The notes: generated from the letters alone by a model not told the origin. DNA of 64,000 bases from Nocardia vinacea (GCF_035920345.1 NZ_CP109149.1:1736001-1800000), one strand, 5' to 3'; positions 1 through 9,747 are shown, counted from the first letter of the stretch. Program-made: numbers and translations.

Positions 1-24
1 CGCACACCCGTAGGAGGGATACCT

Positions 25-2436
25 ATGCCAGACCAATCCGATCCATCGCAACCCGAATCACCCACCCAACCCGCAGCGATATCGGAGCCGAAGGCACGAG
101 CCGAAGCGGCAGCCGACGCACCGAACGCCGCCGACTCTTCGGCCGAAACGAGGACACCGTCCGAGTCCGAGACCCTGTCCACGTCCGAATACGTGGGTGA
201 TGCGCCCACCTCAGCCGAGTCCAGGGGTGATTCGGTTCCGGGGGCTGTCGAGGCGTCGGCTGCGTCGTCCGCTGAACAGGCGTCGGACACATCGGATTCG
301 ACGAGCGAGGGTGTGGTGCAGCCGGAATCGGGCGAACCCACTGGCACGTCGACGGCGGATCGGGGAGTGCCGTCGAGTGGTACGGCGGACACGTCATCAG
401 GAATGGCGTCGAATGCCCCGGCGAGCTCGCCGAGCGTGTGGTCGAGCCCGCCGAGTATGTGGTCGAATCCGTCGAGCGTGCCGATGAGCCCGGCATCGAG
501 TGCACCGCCGCCCATGATGCCGCCGGTTCCGCCGCCGAGCTCCGCATTGCCCGCGCCGCGACCCTGGCCTGTACAAGTACCGAGATGGCGGCGCATCGCC
601 TGCCCATCAGGCGTATTGCCCGCAGCGGGCATCGCAGGCCTCGCGGGCGCGGTGTTCATCCCATTGGACCGCCCCGGAATCGGCTGGGTACTCGCTGGTT
701 CGGTGGCGGCGGCCGCGGTTTTCACGGTGGACCGTCGCGCACGACACATGGCAGAAGCAACCCACGGTGCCGTGCCGGCAATGCGTTCGGCCGCCTCCAC
801 AGCGACGGAGCCCGGCCCAGGCCGCTCGACTCCTGAAGTACCTGGTGGTCGGACGTCGGTCAAAGGTGCCGGCGCGCAGTTCGATCGGTCTGATATGAGT
901 AGCGGCGGTTCGGTGCGCGACGATGCAACGCCCACGTCGAACACAGGTGAGCGTGAGCCGGGGCAGGCGGTTCCCGTGGCTGACGGTGCTCGGACGCTCC
1001 TGAAAGGTGCTGGCGTGGAGCCGGATCGGGCTGATTCGGACAGTCGCGACAGGGCGGGCGAGAAGATGTCGTCGAGACCGGATTCGTGCGAATCGGTTCA
1101 TTCGCCAGCATCGGGGGCGGCGGAGCATGCTGAGGGAAGCTCGGATCCGGTCGGTACCGGCGGTCGGACGAGGCTGGAAGACCGTAGTGCGGAAGCTGAT
1201 CCGGCCGGATCGGGATTCGGTGTTCGCGCTGTGAATTGGGGGCGGGTGTGGTGGACGACCCTGGCGTTGGCGCTGCTGGCGGTTGGGGCGGTGCGGGCTG
1301 CGGGGTGGCTGTTCGCACTGTGTGTTGTGGGGGCTGGGGTGGCCGGGTCGTTGGCTGTTGTCGGGCGGCGGTCGGTGTATGGCGCGTGGTACGACGTGAT
1401 CGCGGTGCCGATCGAGTCGATTGCGGGTATTCCGTGGGTGTATTCGGCGTTCGGGCAGATCGGTGACGGTCCGGCGCGCCGGTCGTGGCGAGCCGGGATG
1501 TCGGTTGCGGTGACGCTGGCATTGTTGGCGGTTTTCGTGCCGTTGCTGGGTGGCGCCGATGCGACATTCGCGAAATTGCTCGACGCGGTGACACCGGAGA
1601 TCGACGTGCCATCGGTTGTGCAGTGGATCGTGCTGTTCGCGGTACTCGGTCTGGGCAGCGTCGGCGCCATGTATCTGCTTGCGGGTCCGCGAGCCGCGGC
1701 GACGGGTGCACCGACCGGCCGAGGCCTGCGACGGTTGGAGTGGGCACTGCCGGTGGGTGCGCTGACCATCCTGTTCGCGGTCTTCGTCGCCGCCCAGTTC
1801 GTCGCGCTGTTCGGCGGTGACGACTATGTGCAGCGCACAGCGAATCTCACCTACGCCGAATACGCGCGCAGCGGATTCTGGCAGCTTTCGATCGTCACCA
1901 TCCTCACCCTCGCCGTAATCGCCGTCGTATTGCGTTGGGCTGCAAGGGAATCTGCTGCCGACCGAGCCTGGCTGCGGATACTGCTGTGCGCGATCGGCGT
2001 GCTGACGCTGATCATCGTGGCCTCCGCTCTCGGCCGCATGTGGACCTACCAGCAGGCATACGGCTTCACCGTCATGCGCCTGCTGGTCGAGGTATGCGAA
2101 CTCTGGCTGGGGCTGGTGTACCTGTTGATGATCGCCGCTGTCCTTCGCTTGGACGGCACCTGGCTCCCGCGCGCCGCCATCGGCACCGCGATGTCGACGC
2201 TGTTCGCGCTGGCCGTGCTCAACCCGGAAGGTCTTGTCGCGGACCGGAATATCGACCGCTGGGAGCACGGCAAGAACCTCGACACGCTCTACCTCGGCAG
2301 GCTCTCACCCGATATCGCCCCCGCCGTCGAGCGGCTTCCCGAACCGCAGCGCAGCGCAGTGCTCTCCGCGATCCGCCGCGATCTCGACGAAGACACGTGG
2401 CAGGGGTGGAACCTGTCGCGCGCGAACGCTCGTTAG
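25..2436 (+). CDS. DUF4153/DUF4173-type integral membrane protein with long disordered N-terminus
   Basis: The 803-residue product starts at an ATG eight bases after a strong AGGAGGG. Residues 1 to about 190 are Ser/Ala/Pro/Glu-rich and look disordered. A short hydrophobic pair lies near 195-235 (GLAGAVFIPLDRPGIGW), then a second disordered stretch runs to about 400. The C-terminal half has roughly ten membrane segments and a conserved block (PIESIAGIPWVYSAFGQ, then LLAVFVPLLGGADATFAKLL) that I associate with the DUF4153/DUF4173 family of unknown function. The last 70 residues (NPEGLVADRNIDRW to the C-terminus) form the family's soluble tail. The N-terminal extension is much longer than usual and its role is unknown. 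The downstream gene is convergent. Family is fairly sure, function unknown. Confidence 0.85.
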   Translation: MPDQSDPSQPESPTQPAAISEPKARAEAAADAPNAADSSAETRTPSESETLSTSEYVGDAPTSAESRGDSVPGAVEASAASSAEQASDTSDSTSEGVVQPESGEPTGTSTADRGVPSSGTADTSSGMASNAPASSPSVWSSPPSMWSNPSSVPMSPASSAPPPMMPPVPPPSSALPAPRPWPVQVPRWRRIACPSGVLPAAGIAGLAGAVFIPLDRPGIGWVLAGSVAAAAVFTVDRRARHMAEATHGAVPAMRSAASTATEPGPGRSTPEVPGGRTSVKGAGAQFDRSDMSSGGSVRDDATPTSNTGEREPGQAVPVADGARTLLKGAGVEPDRADSDSRDRAGEKMSSRPDSCESVHSPASGAAEHAEGSSDPVGTGGRTRLEDRSAEADPAGSGFGVRAVNWGRVWWTTLALALLAVGAVRAAGWLFALCVVGAGVAGSLAVVGRRSVYGAWYDVIAVPIESIAGIPWVYSAFGQIGDGPARRSWRAGMSVAVTLALLAVFVPLLGGADATFAKLLDAVTPEIDVPSVVQWIVLFAVLGLGSVGAMYLLAGPRAAATGAPTGRGLRRLEWALPVGALTILFAVFVAAQFVALFGGDDYVQRTANLTYAEYARSGFWQLSIVTILTLAVIAVVLRWAARESAADRAWLRILLCAIGVLTLIIVASALGRMWTYQQAYGFTVMRLLVEVCELWLGLVYLLMIAAVLRLDGTWLPRAAIGTAMSTLFALAVLNPEGLVADRNIDRWEHGKNLDTLYLGRLSPDIAPAVERLPEPQRSAVLSAIRRDLDEDTWQGWNLSRANAR

Positions 2437-2535
2437 GTCGGGTGCAGGGCGGTGTTGGCGCGATGGCCGCCGGTGCGGATACCGGTTCAACTGATTGATA
2501 TCTGTCGGGTGCCGGGGGATCCGGGGCAACTATGC

Positions 2536-4299
2536 CTACTCGATGCCGAAGTCCTTGATCCTGCGGTAGATGGTCGCCCGCGATATCCCTAGTGCCGCGG
2601 CGGCTTCGGCCTTGTTGCCGCTGTTCTCCTGCAGGCTGCGCACGATCGCGTCGCGTTCCAGTGCCTCGATCCGGCTCAGTCTGCGCCGGGTCAGCGAACG
2701 GCATTGTGGTGGCAGGCTGTCGATGTGGATCAGACCGGATCGTTGCTGAGAAATGGTCTCGGCTAGCACCCGGCGTAGTTGGGCGACGTTGCCTGGCCAC
2801 GATAGCTTGCTGAGCTGGCGCATGGCGTCCGGGGCAAGCCGGACTTCGGCGCCGTTGGTCAGCTCGCGCAGCAGGAAGGGGACCAGCTCTTCGAGGTCTT
2901 CGATGCGGTGCCGGAGTGCGGGCACGCCGACGGTCTGGCTGAACAGTGGCAGCAGCGAATCGAGAGCCGTAGCGGGCGTCGCTGAATGCATTGTTGCCGC
3001 GATCCATCCGCGACCGGCGCAGGTCTGGAGTATGTCCGCGATCGGCTCGATCGCCTCGGTCGGCAGGCGGTCGATATCTTTGATGACAACGTTGAAATTG
3101 CTGTTGCCGGTTTCGGTGCGCAGCGCGGTCAGCAGTCCCTCGGTGTCGGCGAAGTCGGCCGTCCGCAGCACCCGGGCGATCTTGCCGGGGCTGACGTGCG
3201 CGACGACAGATTTCGCGAGTTTTGTTCGTCCGGAACCCTTTTCGCCATCGATGACCACCCATTCGCGATCCCGGCAGCAGCGTTCGATCTGCTGGCAGCT
3301 GCGCCGCCACGAGCTGCTCCTTCCGGCGATGCCGGGCAATGCGAGCGTGCCGTGTGCGATCGGGTGGTCCGCGGCGCGGTCGATGAGCAGCTGAACGTGC
3401 AGGACCATGTTGAAGCTGTTGCCACGTATCGAAATACGTTCGACTGCTGTCACTTTCGCGGTCTGACCGCTCGGCAGCGGGGCCAGGAGGGTGCCGACGG
3501 CCCCGGGACCAACCAGGTCGGTCGAATATTGCAGCAACGCTCCTTGGTCGTGTGGGTCAAGAGCCTGGCGCAGGTAGTGGTTCATCAGCACCACGTCGCC
3601 ACCGATCGCGAGCACGCCGAGCGGATACTGGCGGCATTGGCGCAGATACGTCTCCAGCAGCGCGGTCTCGGTTTCGCTGGCGAGATCGCGGAGCCGGTCC
3701 TGGATCTGGCTGCTCGCGCTGTTGGCGAGGGCGAGCAGCAGCGGATCTGATCTGCTGGCCCAGCAGGTGAGATCGATGACGCCCAGCATCGAGCGCGTCA
3801 GCGGGTGGCGAATGGGCGAGCCTGCACACGCGAGCCCGCCGAGGGTGCCGAGATAGTGTTCGCCGCCGCGAATGAACGTCGGGGTGGCTGTTTCCAGGGT
3901 GGTACCGATTCCGTTGGTGCCGACGAAGTCCTCGGCATAGCTGTAGCCGGGAGCGAGTTGCACACCGTCGAGTGTGCGCATGATTGTGGCATCGGCGGCG
4001 TAGCGCTCGAGCAAGAGTCCATCCGACGAGGTCAGGATGACGCTGACAGCCTGGTCGGCCAGGTCGCTCGCGAGCCGACGCAGCACCGGCGCAGCGGCGC
4101 TCACCAGCGGGGAGTCGAGATTCGGGTCCCGCACATAAGGCAGCTCCACACGGTCGGGATGGATCTGCAGCGCGCGCGATCGGCACCACGAATCGAGCAC
4201 AGTGTCGCGCACCGGCGGGAAATCGAGCGAACCCACGGTGAGGAATTGTTCGCGCGCCTTCTCTGGGCTCACGGCGACGTCGGCTCGAGGATCCGGCAT
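2536..4299 (-). CDS. GAF / AAA+ / Fis-type transcriptional regulator (AcoR/MimR-like)
   Basis: An N-terminal GAF region (GYSYAEDFVGTNGIGTTLETA, then a CAGSPIRHP block) is followed by a central AAA+ domain and a C-terminal Fis-type HTH (GNKAEAAAALGISRATIYRRIKD). The architecture is that of bacterial enhancer-binding proteins such as AcoR or MimR. The AAA+ domain is degenerate: Walker A reads GEKGSGRTK, Walker B reads VVIKDID, and no GAFTGA sigma-54 loop is visible, so a classical sigma-54 partnership is unlikely. I prefer the ATG at 4299, preceded by GAGG at about nine bases, over an upstream TTG at 4350 that lies in a GTCTCA repeat. It is divergent from the methyltransferase gene, which it may control; that link is inference. 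Confidence 0.88.
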   Translation of the reverse strand: MPDPRADVAVSPEKAREQFLTVGSLDFPPVRDTVLDSWCRSRALQIHPDRVELPYVRDPNLDSPLVSAAAPVLRRLASDLADQAVSVILTSSDGLLLERYAADATIMRTLDGVQLAPGYSYAEDFVGTNGIGTTLETATPTFIRGGEHYLGTLGGLACAGSPIRHPLTRSMLGVIDLTCWASRSDPLLLALANSASSQIQDRLRDLASETETALLETYLRQCRQYPLGVLAIGGDVVLMNHYLRQALDPHDQGALLQYSTDLVGPGAVGTLLAPLPSGQTAKVTAVERISIRGNSFNMVLHVQLLIDRAADHPIAHGTLALPGIAGRSSSWRRSCQQIERCCRDREWVVIDGEKGSGRTKLAKSVVAHVSPGKIARVLRTADFADTEGLLTALRTETGNSNFNVVIKDIDRLPTEAIEPIADILQTCAGRGWIAATMHSATPATALDSLLPLFSQTVGVPALRHRIEDLEELVPFLLRELTNGAEVRLAPDAMRQLSKLSWPGNVAQLRRVLAETISQQRSGLIHIDSLPPQCRSLTRRRLSRIEALERDAIVRSLQENSGNKAEAAAALGISRATIYRRIKDFGIE

Positions 4300-4343
4300 C
4301 TGCTCATACCTCGGTGCTTGTTGCTCAACCCATGGTGGCGGCC

Positions 4344-4375
4344 GTCTCAATGGATGACGCGTCTCAGATTGAGAC
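4344..4375. promoter_or_regulatory. GTCTCA repeat cluster, candidate operator of the Fis-type regulator
   Basis: GTCTCA at 4344-4349 is followed by GTCTCA-gat-TGAGAC, a perfect 6-bp inverted repeat, at 4361-4375. The cluster lies in the divergent spacer between the Fis-type regulator and the methyltransferase. Regulators of this class bind inverted repeats upstream of their targets, so this is a plausible binding site; no binding is shown. Confidence 0.5.
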
Positions 4376-4450
4376 CGTCAGTCTATCGCTTCCGCTGTGT
4401 TATGGGCACAAGGAGATGTGCTTCGCCCAGCAAAACCAGGAGGAAGACGT

Positions 4451-5389
4451 TTGAGCCCCCAGAGCCTCAGCAAGGCCCATCGAAAGATCACCGACCTATC
4501 GGGGGAGCCGGCCTTCGCAGAGATCCGATCCCGCGCCGAGCTGCCGGATGAGTTCTTCGCACTGTTCCTCGACCCGACCCTGACCCATAGTTGTGCGTTC
4601 TGGCCCCGCCCGGACGACACCTTGGAACGAGCCCAGTTGGCGAAGATCGACCTCGCTCTGGCCCAGTGCGATCTGCGGCCGGGGATGACCTTGTTGGATG
4701 TCGGTTGTGGCTGGGGCTCGACCATGTTGCGCGCTATGGACACCTACGGGGTGAATGTGATCGGGCTGACTCCCAGCCGTAACCAGTACCGGTATGTGCG
4801 GAATCTGCTGGTCGACCGGGTGATCCGAGGGCGCCCCTATGGTGGGGTGCGGCTGCAAGGCTGGGAGGAATTCGACCGCCGCGCTGACCGGATCGTGTGT
4901 ATCGGCGCGTTCGAACACTTCGAACGAGACCGCTACGGCGAGTTCTTCGAATTCGCCTACCGCACAATGCCCGCCGATGGAGTGCTGCTGTTGCAGGCAA
5001 TCGTCGGCGACAACCGCGACGAACTGCGTGGACACGGAATTCAGCACACCAGCATCGATGACGCGTTCATGCGGTTCCTCACCGAAGCCATCCTCGGCGG
5101 CGGCCCGCTGCTGCCCCCGAGCGGACGCGATCCCAAGGGTGTCACCGCATACGCCGAAGACGCCGGATTCACTGTTAGCGGCATGCAGTCGATGGGACCG
5201 CACTACGCGACCGCCCTCGACCATTGGGTCGATGCATTGCACGAGCACCGCGACCGGGCCGTCGAGTTCGCCGGACCCGATACCTACAACGCCTACATCC
5301 GGTACCTGACTGGATGCGCCGACTACGCTCGCTGTGGCCGCATCGACGTCATGCAATTCACCTGCACCAAACCCGGTACACCGCAGTGA
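4451..5389 (+). CDS. Cyclopropane/mycolic-acid-synthase-like SAM methyltransferase
   Basis: The 312-residue product belongs to the cyclopropane-fatty-acid / mycolic acid methyltransferase family. Near the N-terminus ELPDEFFALFLDPTLTHSCAFW matches the family block. The SAM-binding motif LLDVGCGWGS follows, then IGLTPSRNQY and the IGAFEHFERDRY region that shapes the active site. Such enzymes transfer a methylene or methyl group from SAM to unsaturated acyl chains of lipids or mycolates. I chose the TTG at 4451 because AGGAGG lies seven bases upstream (4438-4443); an in-frame GTG at 4397 has no such site. It is divergent from the Fis-type regulator. The exact acyl substrate cannot be read from the sequence. 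Confidence 0.87.
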   Translation: MSPQSLSKAHRKITDLSGEPAFAEIRSRAELPDEFFALFLDPTLTHSCAFWPRPDDTLERAQLAKIDLALAQCDLRPGMTLLDVGCGWGSTMLRAMDTYGVNVIGLTPSRNQYRYVRNLLVDRVIRGRPYGGVRLQGWEEFDRRADRIVCIGAFEHFERDRYGEFFEFAYRTMPADGVLLLQAIVGDNRDELRGHGIQHTSIDDAFMRFLTEAILGGGPLLPPSGRDPKGVTAYAEDAGFTVSGMQSMGPHYATALDHWVDALHEHRDRAVEFAGPDTYNAYIRYLTGCADYARCGRIDVMQFTCTKPGTPQ

Positions 5390-5469
5390 ACCAGGCACAT
5401 GACCAGCGACGACAGATCGTCACATCGGTGGTTCTTGCTGCCGCAGACCCAATACCAGTGCGGCGCAGA

Positions 5470-5872
<403 letters not shown>

Positions 5873-5873
5873 G

Positions 5874-6353
5874 CTAGGTCAGAGCGCGGTGGACAGCGTC
5901 GGCGGGGTCGATGGCGAGTTGTGCTGCGGGGATGGGATTTCCGGTGGTGTCCTGGACTTGCCAACCGCCGAGCGAGATGACGGGGATGGTGCCGCGGTGG
6001 CAGGCGAAAGCGAGTTCGGAGAGGGTGCCCCAGGAACCACCGATCACGATGACGGCGTCAGCGGAATGAATGAGGATGGCGTTTCGGGCCTCGCCCATAC
6101 CGGTGTACAAGACGGCGGACAGACCGCGACAGGCAGCAGACCGGTCGGTATCGGGGCGCACGCCGATGACGAGACCGCCCACGCCGGAGGCTCCCTCGGC
6201 GACCGCCGCCATAACGCCGCTACCGCCGCCGCACAGAACAGTGGCACCGGCAGCCGCGAGCAGTCGTCCCACCTCCGCAGCCCATTCGGCCTCGGTGGTT
6301 GTGCAATCACGCGGTCCGCACACCGCGACCTGTAGGGGTATGTCGCGAGCCAT
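5874..6353 (-). CDS. LOG-like / TIGR00725-type nucleotide-binding Rossmann protein
   Basis: The protein has the SLOG/LOG fold: an N-terminal VAVCGPRDC strand, LLAAAGATVLCGGGSGVMAAVAEGA, and the signature IGGSWGTLSELAFACHRG, equivalent to the PGGxGTxxE motif. Proteins of the TIGR00725 subgroup are about 160 residues; the ATG at 6353 gives 159. An in-frame ATG at 6392 would add 13 residues; neither has a clear ribosome site. LOG proteins release cytokinin bases from nucleotides, but this subgroup is not biochemically defined, so the substrate is left open. It is followed on the same strand by the eroded gene at 5470-5872. Confidence 0.8.
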   Translation of the reverse strand: MARDIPLQVAVCGPRDCTTTEAEWAAEVGRLLAAAGATVLCGGGSGVMAAVAEGASGVGGLVIGVRPDTDRSAACRGLSAVLYTGMGEARNAILIHSADAVIVIGGSWGTLSELAFACHRGTIPVISLGGWQVQDTTGNPIPAAQLAIDPADAVHRALT

Positions 6354-6710
6354 GGAGTCGACGATAGTTGGAGGAATCTCGCTCAGCCGCATGCTCTCGG
6401 CAGGTCGCGGCGCATCCCACCGCACGGCCCAACCCTGTACGCCCCGCAGCCCGGCTCAGTCCCAGCGCGCTTTCCTTCTCTGCTCGACTGCTCGACTGCT
6501 CGACTGGTCGGCCGAGTGCTTGGCGGATTTATGGCCCAGCACCAACGGCGTTGTCGGGTGAGCGTCGATGGCAATGACAGCCCACCATGATGTGGCCGCG
6601 CGTCGGTGATCGGTGACCAGGCTTCGGCCGCGCGGCGTGCATCTGACGGATCGCGAGACACCCCGGTTCGGGTCATCCGGCCTCGGCGACCGAGCGTCAA
6701 CGAGATCTGC
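6354..6710. other. Non-coding stretch with an 8-bp tandem repeat
   Basis: No convincing gene is present. CTCGACTG occurs three times in exact tandem at 6483-6506. A minus-strand frame is open from a stop near 6713 to a stop near 6458 and contains protein-like text (WWAVIAIDAHPTTPLVLGHK), but it has no usable start codon and I do not recognise it, so it may be a remnant. Confidence 0.4.
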
Positions 6711-8138
6711 TTATGCGCGCTTGGCGAGCAACGTGTCGAGCTGAGTGGCGAAATCCTCAGTGGCGCTTAGGTATCCGATGTGGTCGCCCGCGAATTCCAC
6801 GATGTCGAGTCCGAGGCGATCGCCGAGTACCGAATTGGGCAGCGCCGGGAAGGTTTCCTTCGAATCGTGTCCGATGACGAGCACGAGCTTCTCGGCGACG
6901 CGTTGCAGGGCGTCGAATTCCGGTGTGTAGCGGACGTACTGTCGCATCTCGTGCTCCATCCAGAACAGCATGTTCTGCTGGATGCGCGCGCTGATTGCGG
7001 CGGCTTCGGGCGTGGGCTCTTCGGTGTCGGGCTGTTGCCGGCGCAGCCCGACACCCTCGGCGAATTGGGATATGGCGGCGACGAAGCCCTCGGACTCGCT
7101 GGTCCGGTAGACGTCGTCCAAAAAGGTGAGCCACTTGTCGGCATCGGGCAGTACGGTCGCCAGCGGCGGTTCGTGCGCGATGAGCGTGTGCACGAGTTCC
7201 GGTCGCGTCGTGAGCAATTCGAGCGCGACGATGGCGCCGGAACTGCTGCCGAGCACGGCGGCGGGCTGGTCGCCGAGGTGAGTGAGCAGCGCGGCGGCAT
7301 CGGCGCCGTCGAGTTGGACGTTGTGGTCCTGCCCTGGGCTGCGGGAGAAGCCGCGCCGATCGTAGGAAACCACCGTATAGCGATCCGCCAGTCGCTCCGC
7401 GATCTGGTCGAAGCTGCCCGCGTCGCCATTGCCGCCAGGGATGAGCAGCAGCAGCGGACCGGTGCCGCGGATCTCGTAGTACAGCGTCGCTCCGGGCACG
7501 GCGAGGGTGTGGTTGGTGGGGACGTCCATGGGAAAGGCTCCTGGTAGATAGGACAGTTGCCGCAACGCTTCCCGGATGACGGGCAGTGCCGCGATGGGCG
7601 GGTTCGCATCGACCCAGCGGTCGATGGCGACCTGCAGTGCCGTCGCGATCGCGCCTGCCATGATCCGCGGGAACATATCGGTGTGCAGGTCGCGGCCAGT
7701 GCGTTCGGCGATGGCCGTCGCGATGGCCTCCTGGATGACGGCCTGCGCCTTGAGATATTCACCCTGCAGCGCGGGCTCGGTGGTGATCAGCCGGATGCCG
7801 CGGGTCCATGCCGGATCGGGCAGTTCGTCATCGCGGAATTCGGCGAGTACCGCGTGGATTACCGCGGGCCACAGCGCTTCGGCCGTCGGACGATCGTGCA
7901 GTCCGTTCGCGATCCGCCGGGCCCGGTCGACCGCCACCGAGCACACGGCCTCGTACTTACTGGCGAAGTAGTTGTTGAACGTACGTGGCGAAACACCCAC
8001 CGCCGCAGCGATGTCCTCGACCAGCACTGTGTGGAGCCCACGCTCGACCGCCAGCCGCAGCGCCGCGAATCCGAGCGCCTCCCGAGTCGCGAGCTTCTTG
8101 CGTTCCCGCAACCCGAGTACGAATGCCACGCCCTTCAC
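6711..8138 (-). CDS. TetR regulator fused to an alpha/beta hydrolase
   Basis: This is one open frame of about 475 residues. From the longest start, residues 14-200 are a TetR repressor, with HTH text VEDIAAAVGVSPRTFNNYF near 43-61. Residues 207-478 are an alpha/beta hydrolase: oxyanion region LLLIPGGNGD, nucleophile elbow GSSSG with Ser302, Asp428 in GHDSKE and His456 in GDHIGY form a complete catalytic triad. A Met at 207 begins the hydrolase half, hinting at fusion of neighbouring genes or an internal start. Start is uncertain: TTG 8147, GTG 8138 and GTG 8129 are all possible, and the TTG lies inside a palindrome. The fusion suggests the regulator's ligand may also be the hydrolase substrate, which is inference. 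Confidence 0.85.
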   Translation of the reverse strand: MKGVAFVLGLRERKKLATREALGFAALRLAVERGLHTVLVEDIAAAVGVSPRTFNNYFASKYEAVCSVAVDRARRIANGLHDRPTAEALWPAVIHAVLAEFRDDELPDPAWTRGIRLITTEPALQGEYLKAQAVIQEAIATAIAERTGRDLHTDMFPRIMAGAIATALQVAIDRWVDANPPIAALPVIREALRQLSYLPGAFPMDVPTNHTLAVPGATLYYEIRGTGPLLLLIPGGNGDAGSFDQIAERLADRYTVVSYDRRGFSRSPGQDHNVQLDGADAAALLTHLGDQPAAVLGSSSGAIVALELLTTRPELVHTLIAHEPPLATVLPDADKWLTFLDDVYRTSESEGFVAAISQFAEGVGLRRQQPDTEEPTPEAAAISARIQQNMLFWMEHEMRQYVRYTPEFDALQRVAEKLVLVIGHDSKETFPALPNSVLGDRLGLDIVEFAGDHIGYLSATEDFATQLDTLLAKRA

Positions 8139-8142
8139 GATA

Positions 8143-8171
8143 CGCAAACTTGCGTGCCCCGCAAGATTGCG
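8143..8171. promoter_or_regulatory. Tandem CGCAA-N2-TTGCG operators of the TetR-hydrolase gene
   Basis: Two palindromes of the same form lie 17 bp apart centre to centre: CGCAA-ac-TTGCG at 8143-8154 and CGCAA-ga-TTGCG at 8160-8171. They sit at the very start of the TetR-hydrolase gene, the expected place for autoregulation by a TetR protein. The first overlaps the TTG start candidate at 8147, which favours a start further downstream. Confidence 0.65.
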
Positions 8172-8367
8172 CGATCAGAAAGTTTTTGCGCCACAACGAG
8201 ATCGAAACATCGCAACCGCAGTTGTTCGAGATCAGCAGGGCAGCGCCCTATCTCGGGGAATTGCTCGCGAAAACACTCACCGGGGGCTGCGGCGTGCACC
8301 GTTGTGTCAGCACTCGCGCTGGGCGGACTTGGCCGATCGCCACGGTTCCCGCGTGGTGGTCCGGAGA

Positions 8368-9738
8368 CTACGCGGACTTGCGCAGCATGGAGACACGTCC
8401 CACACTCCACGCGACCACGACCGCGGCCAGGAATGACAGCAGTGACGCGCTCATCCACGCCTGCTTGGTGAAGTGCAGCTTCTCCTGCGCGTCCACCCAG
8501 AAGTCGGTCCACACTCCAGCGGCGCCCGGGTTGATCAGCTGGTAGACCGAAAGTCCCACCAGCCAGGCGAAAACCATGCCCCAACGCGACGGCGCGTCCG
8601 CCGAGGTATCCCACTGGTCGCGCGCCCGCAGGAAGAAGTCCGCGACGAGCACGCCGAGCAGCGGCACGAAGACCGACCCGATCAGGCCGAGGAAGCCGAA
8701 GTAGTTCGCCATGTTCAGCCGCAGCGCGAGCAGTGTGATCAGTAGGCCGAGACCGATCGAGAGCACGCGGCGGTCGACTCGCGGCGCGAGATTCTGGATC
8801 GAGACGGCCGTCGAGTACACATTCGCGAACGACTGGTCGGCTTCACGGAATACGAAGATGAAGAAGAACACCGCTCCGAGGGTGACGGTCAGGAACGGTG
8901 AGTACACCCCGCCGTCGCCGGATGCGAGCGCCAGCGCGAACAGTCCGAGCACATACGCGATGATCTGGGTGAACGCATACGCCCCACTGGCCGCGCCGAA
9001 TGCCGCGCCGGTGCCGCGGGAGTGCCGGGTGTAGTCGGCCGCCACCGGCACCCACGAGATCGAAACCGCAAGTGCCGCATCGGTAGCGACCCAGAAGAGA
9101 TTCCAATCCACGCCGAACGGCCCGCCGCCCTCGGTGCCCGGGTTGGTGGTGAGATCCGGCAGGCCCGCGCGGACGAACTGGATGTAGAACCAGATCAACG
9201 CGATCACCACGCCGACGGTCACGAACCGCCGCAGCATTCGCACCGAACCCAGGGGCCAGATCGTCAGCACCGTCGTCAGCACACCCGCGGCGACCACGTA
9301 AACCCAGTGCGGCCCACCGTCGAACAACTCTTCGGCCGCATCGCCGATGACGATCAATTCGAAGGTGCCCCAACCGATCAGTTGGGCGATATTGAGCACC
9401 GTCGGCAGGTAGCTGAGCTTCGCACCGAACAGTCCGCGCAGCAACATCATCGCGGGCTTACCGGTCTTGGCTCCGGGCACCGCGGCCAGGCCGAGCATGA
9501 GCCCGCCGACCACCGTGCCGATGATCATCGCGAGAATGCCCGCGGCGATGGAGATCTGCGCGCCGCCATCGGAATTCGGCGCGAGCACCGTGTACGCGCC
9601 GGAGAATGCGAACAGGCTGACCCCGAGGTTCGCCCAGAACGCGCTCTGGTCCCAGAACGAAAGGACCTTCGGTGCAGGCTGGTCCAGGGTCAGCGGTGCT
9701 TCGCGCCGCTCGGATCGATCAATGGTGGGTGCAGACAT
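8368..9738 (-). CDS. cytX: NCS1-family permease, CytX-like thiamine-precursor transporter
   Basis: The 456-residue protein has about twelve membrane segments and NCS1 (purine-cytosine permease) family blocks: an N-terminal FWDQSAFWANLGVSLFAFSGAY, MIIGTVVGGLMLGLAAVPGAKTGKP and IGWGTFELIVIGDAA. Family members are Na+- or H+-driven importers of nucleobases, allantoin or hydroxymethylpyrimidine. A TPP riboswitch in its leader makes uptake of the thiamine precursor HMP (the CytX role) more likely than cytosine transport. The ATG at 9738 lies just behind the riboswitch, whose 3' end AGGGAG can serve as ribosome site, so thiamine pyrophosphate would repress translation. Symbol given by riboswitch context plus family. 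Confidence 0.85.
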   Translation of the reverse strand: MSAPTIDRSERREAPLTLDQPAPKVLSFWDQSAFWANLGVSLFAFSGAYTVLAPNSDGGAQISIAAGILAMIIGTVVGGLMLGLAAVPGAKTGKPAMMLLRGLFGAKLSYLPTVLNIAQLIGWGTFELIVIGDAAEELFDGGPHWVYVVAAGVLTTVLTIWPLGSVRMLRRFVTVGVVIALIWFYIQFVRAGLPDLTTNPGTEGGGPFGVDWNLFWVATDAALAVSISWVPVAADYTRHSRGTGAAFGAASGAYAFTQIIAYVLGLFALALASGDGGVYSPFLTVTLGAVFFFIFVFREADQSFANVYSTAVSIQNLAPRVDRRVLSIGLGLLITLLALRLNMANYFGFLGLIGSVFVPLLGVLVADFFLRARDQWDTSADAPSRWGMVFAWLVGLSVYQLINPGAAGVWTDFWVDAQEKLHFTKQAWMSASLLSFLAAVVVAWSVGRVSMLRKSA

Positions 9739-9747
9739 CCCGGTACC

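Noticed and set aside
1098..2285. Several long minus-strand frames opposite the first gene
   Set aside because: Shadow frames of a high-GC gene; Arg/Pro-rich, no family blocks, no ribosome sites.
6483..6506. CTCGACTG three-fold tandem repeat as a regulatory array
   Set aside because: Only three copies of 8 bp in a gene-free spacer; simple slippage explains it.
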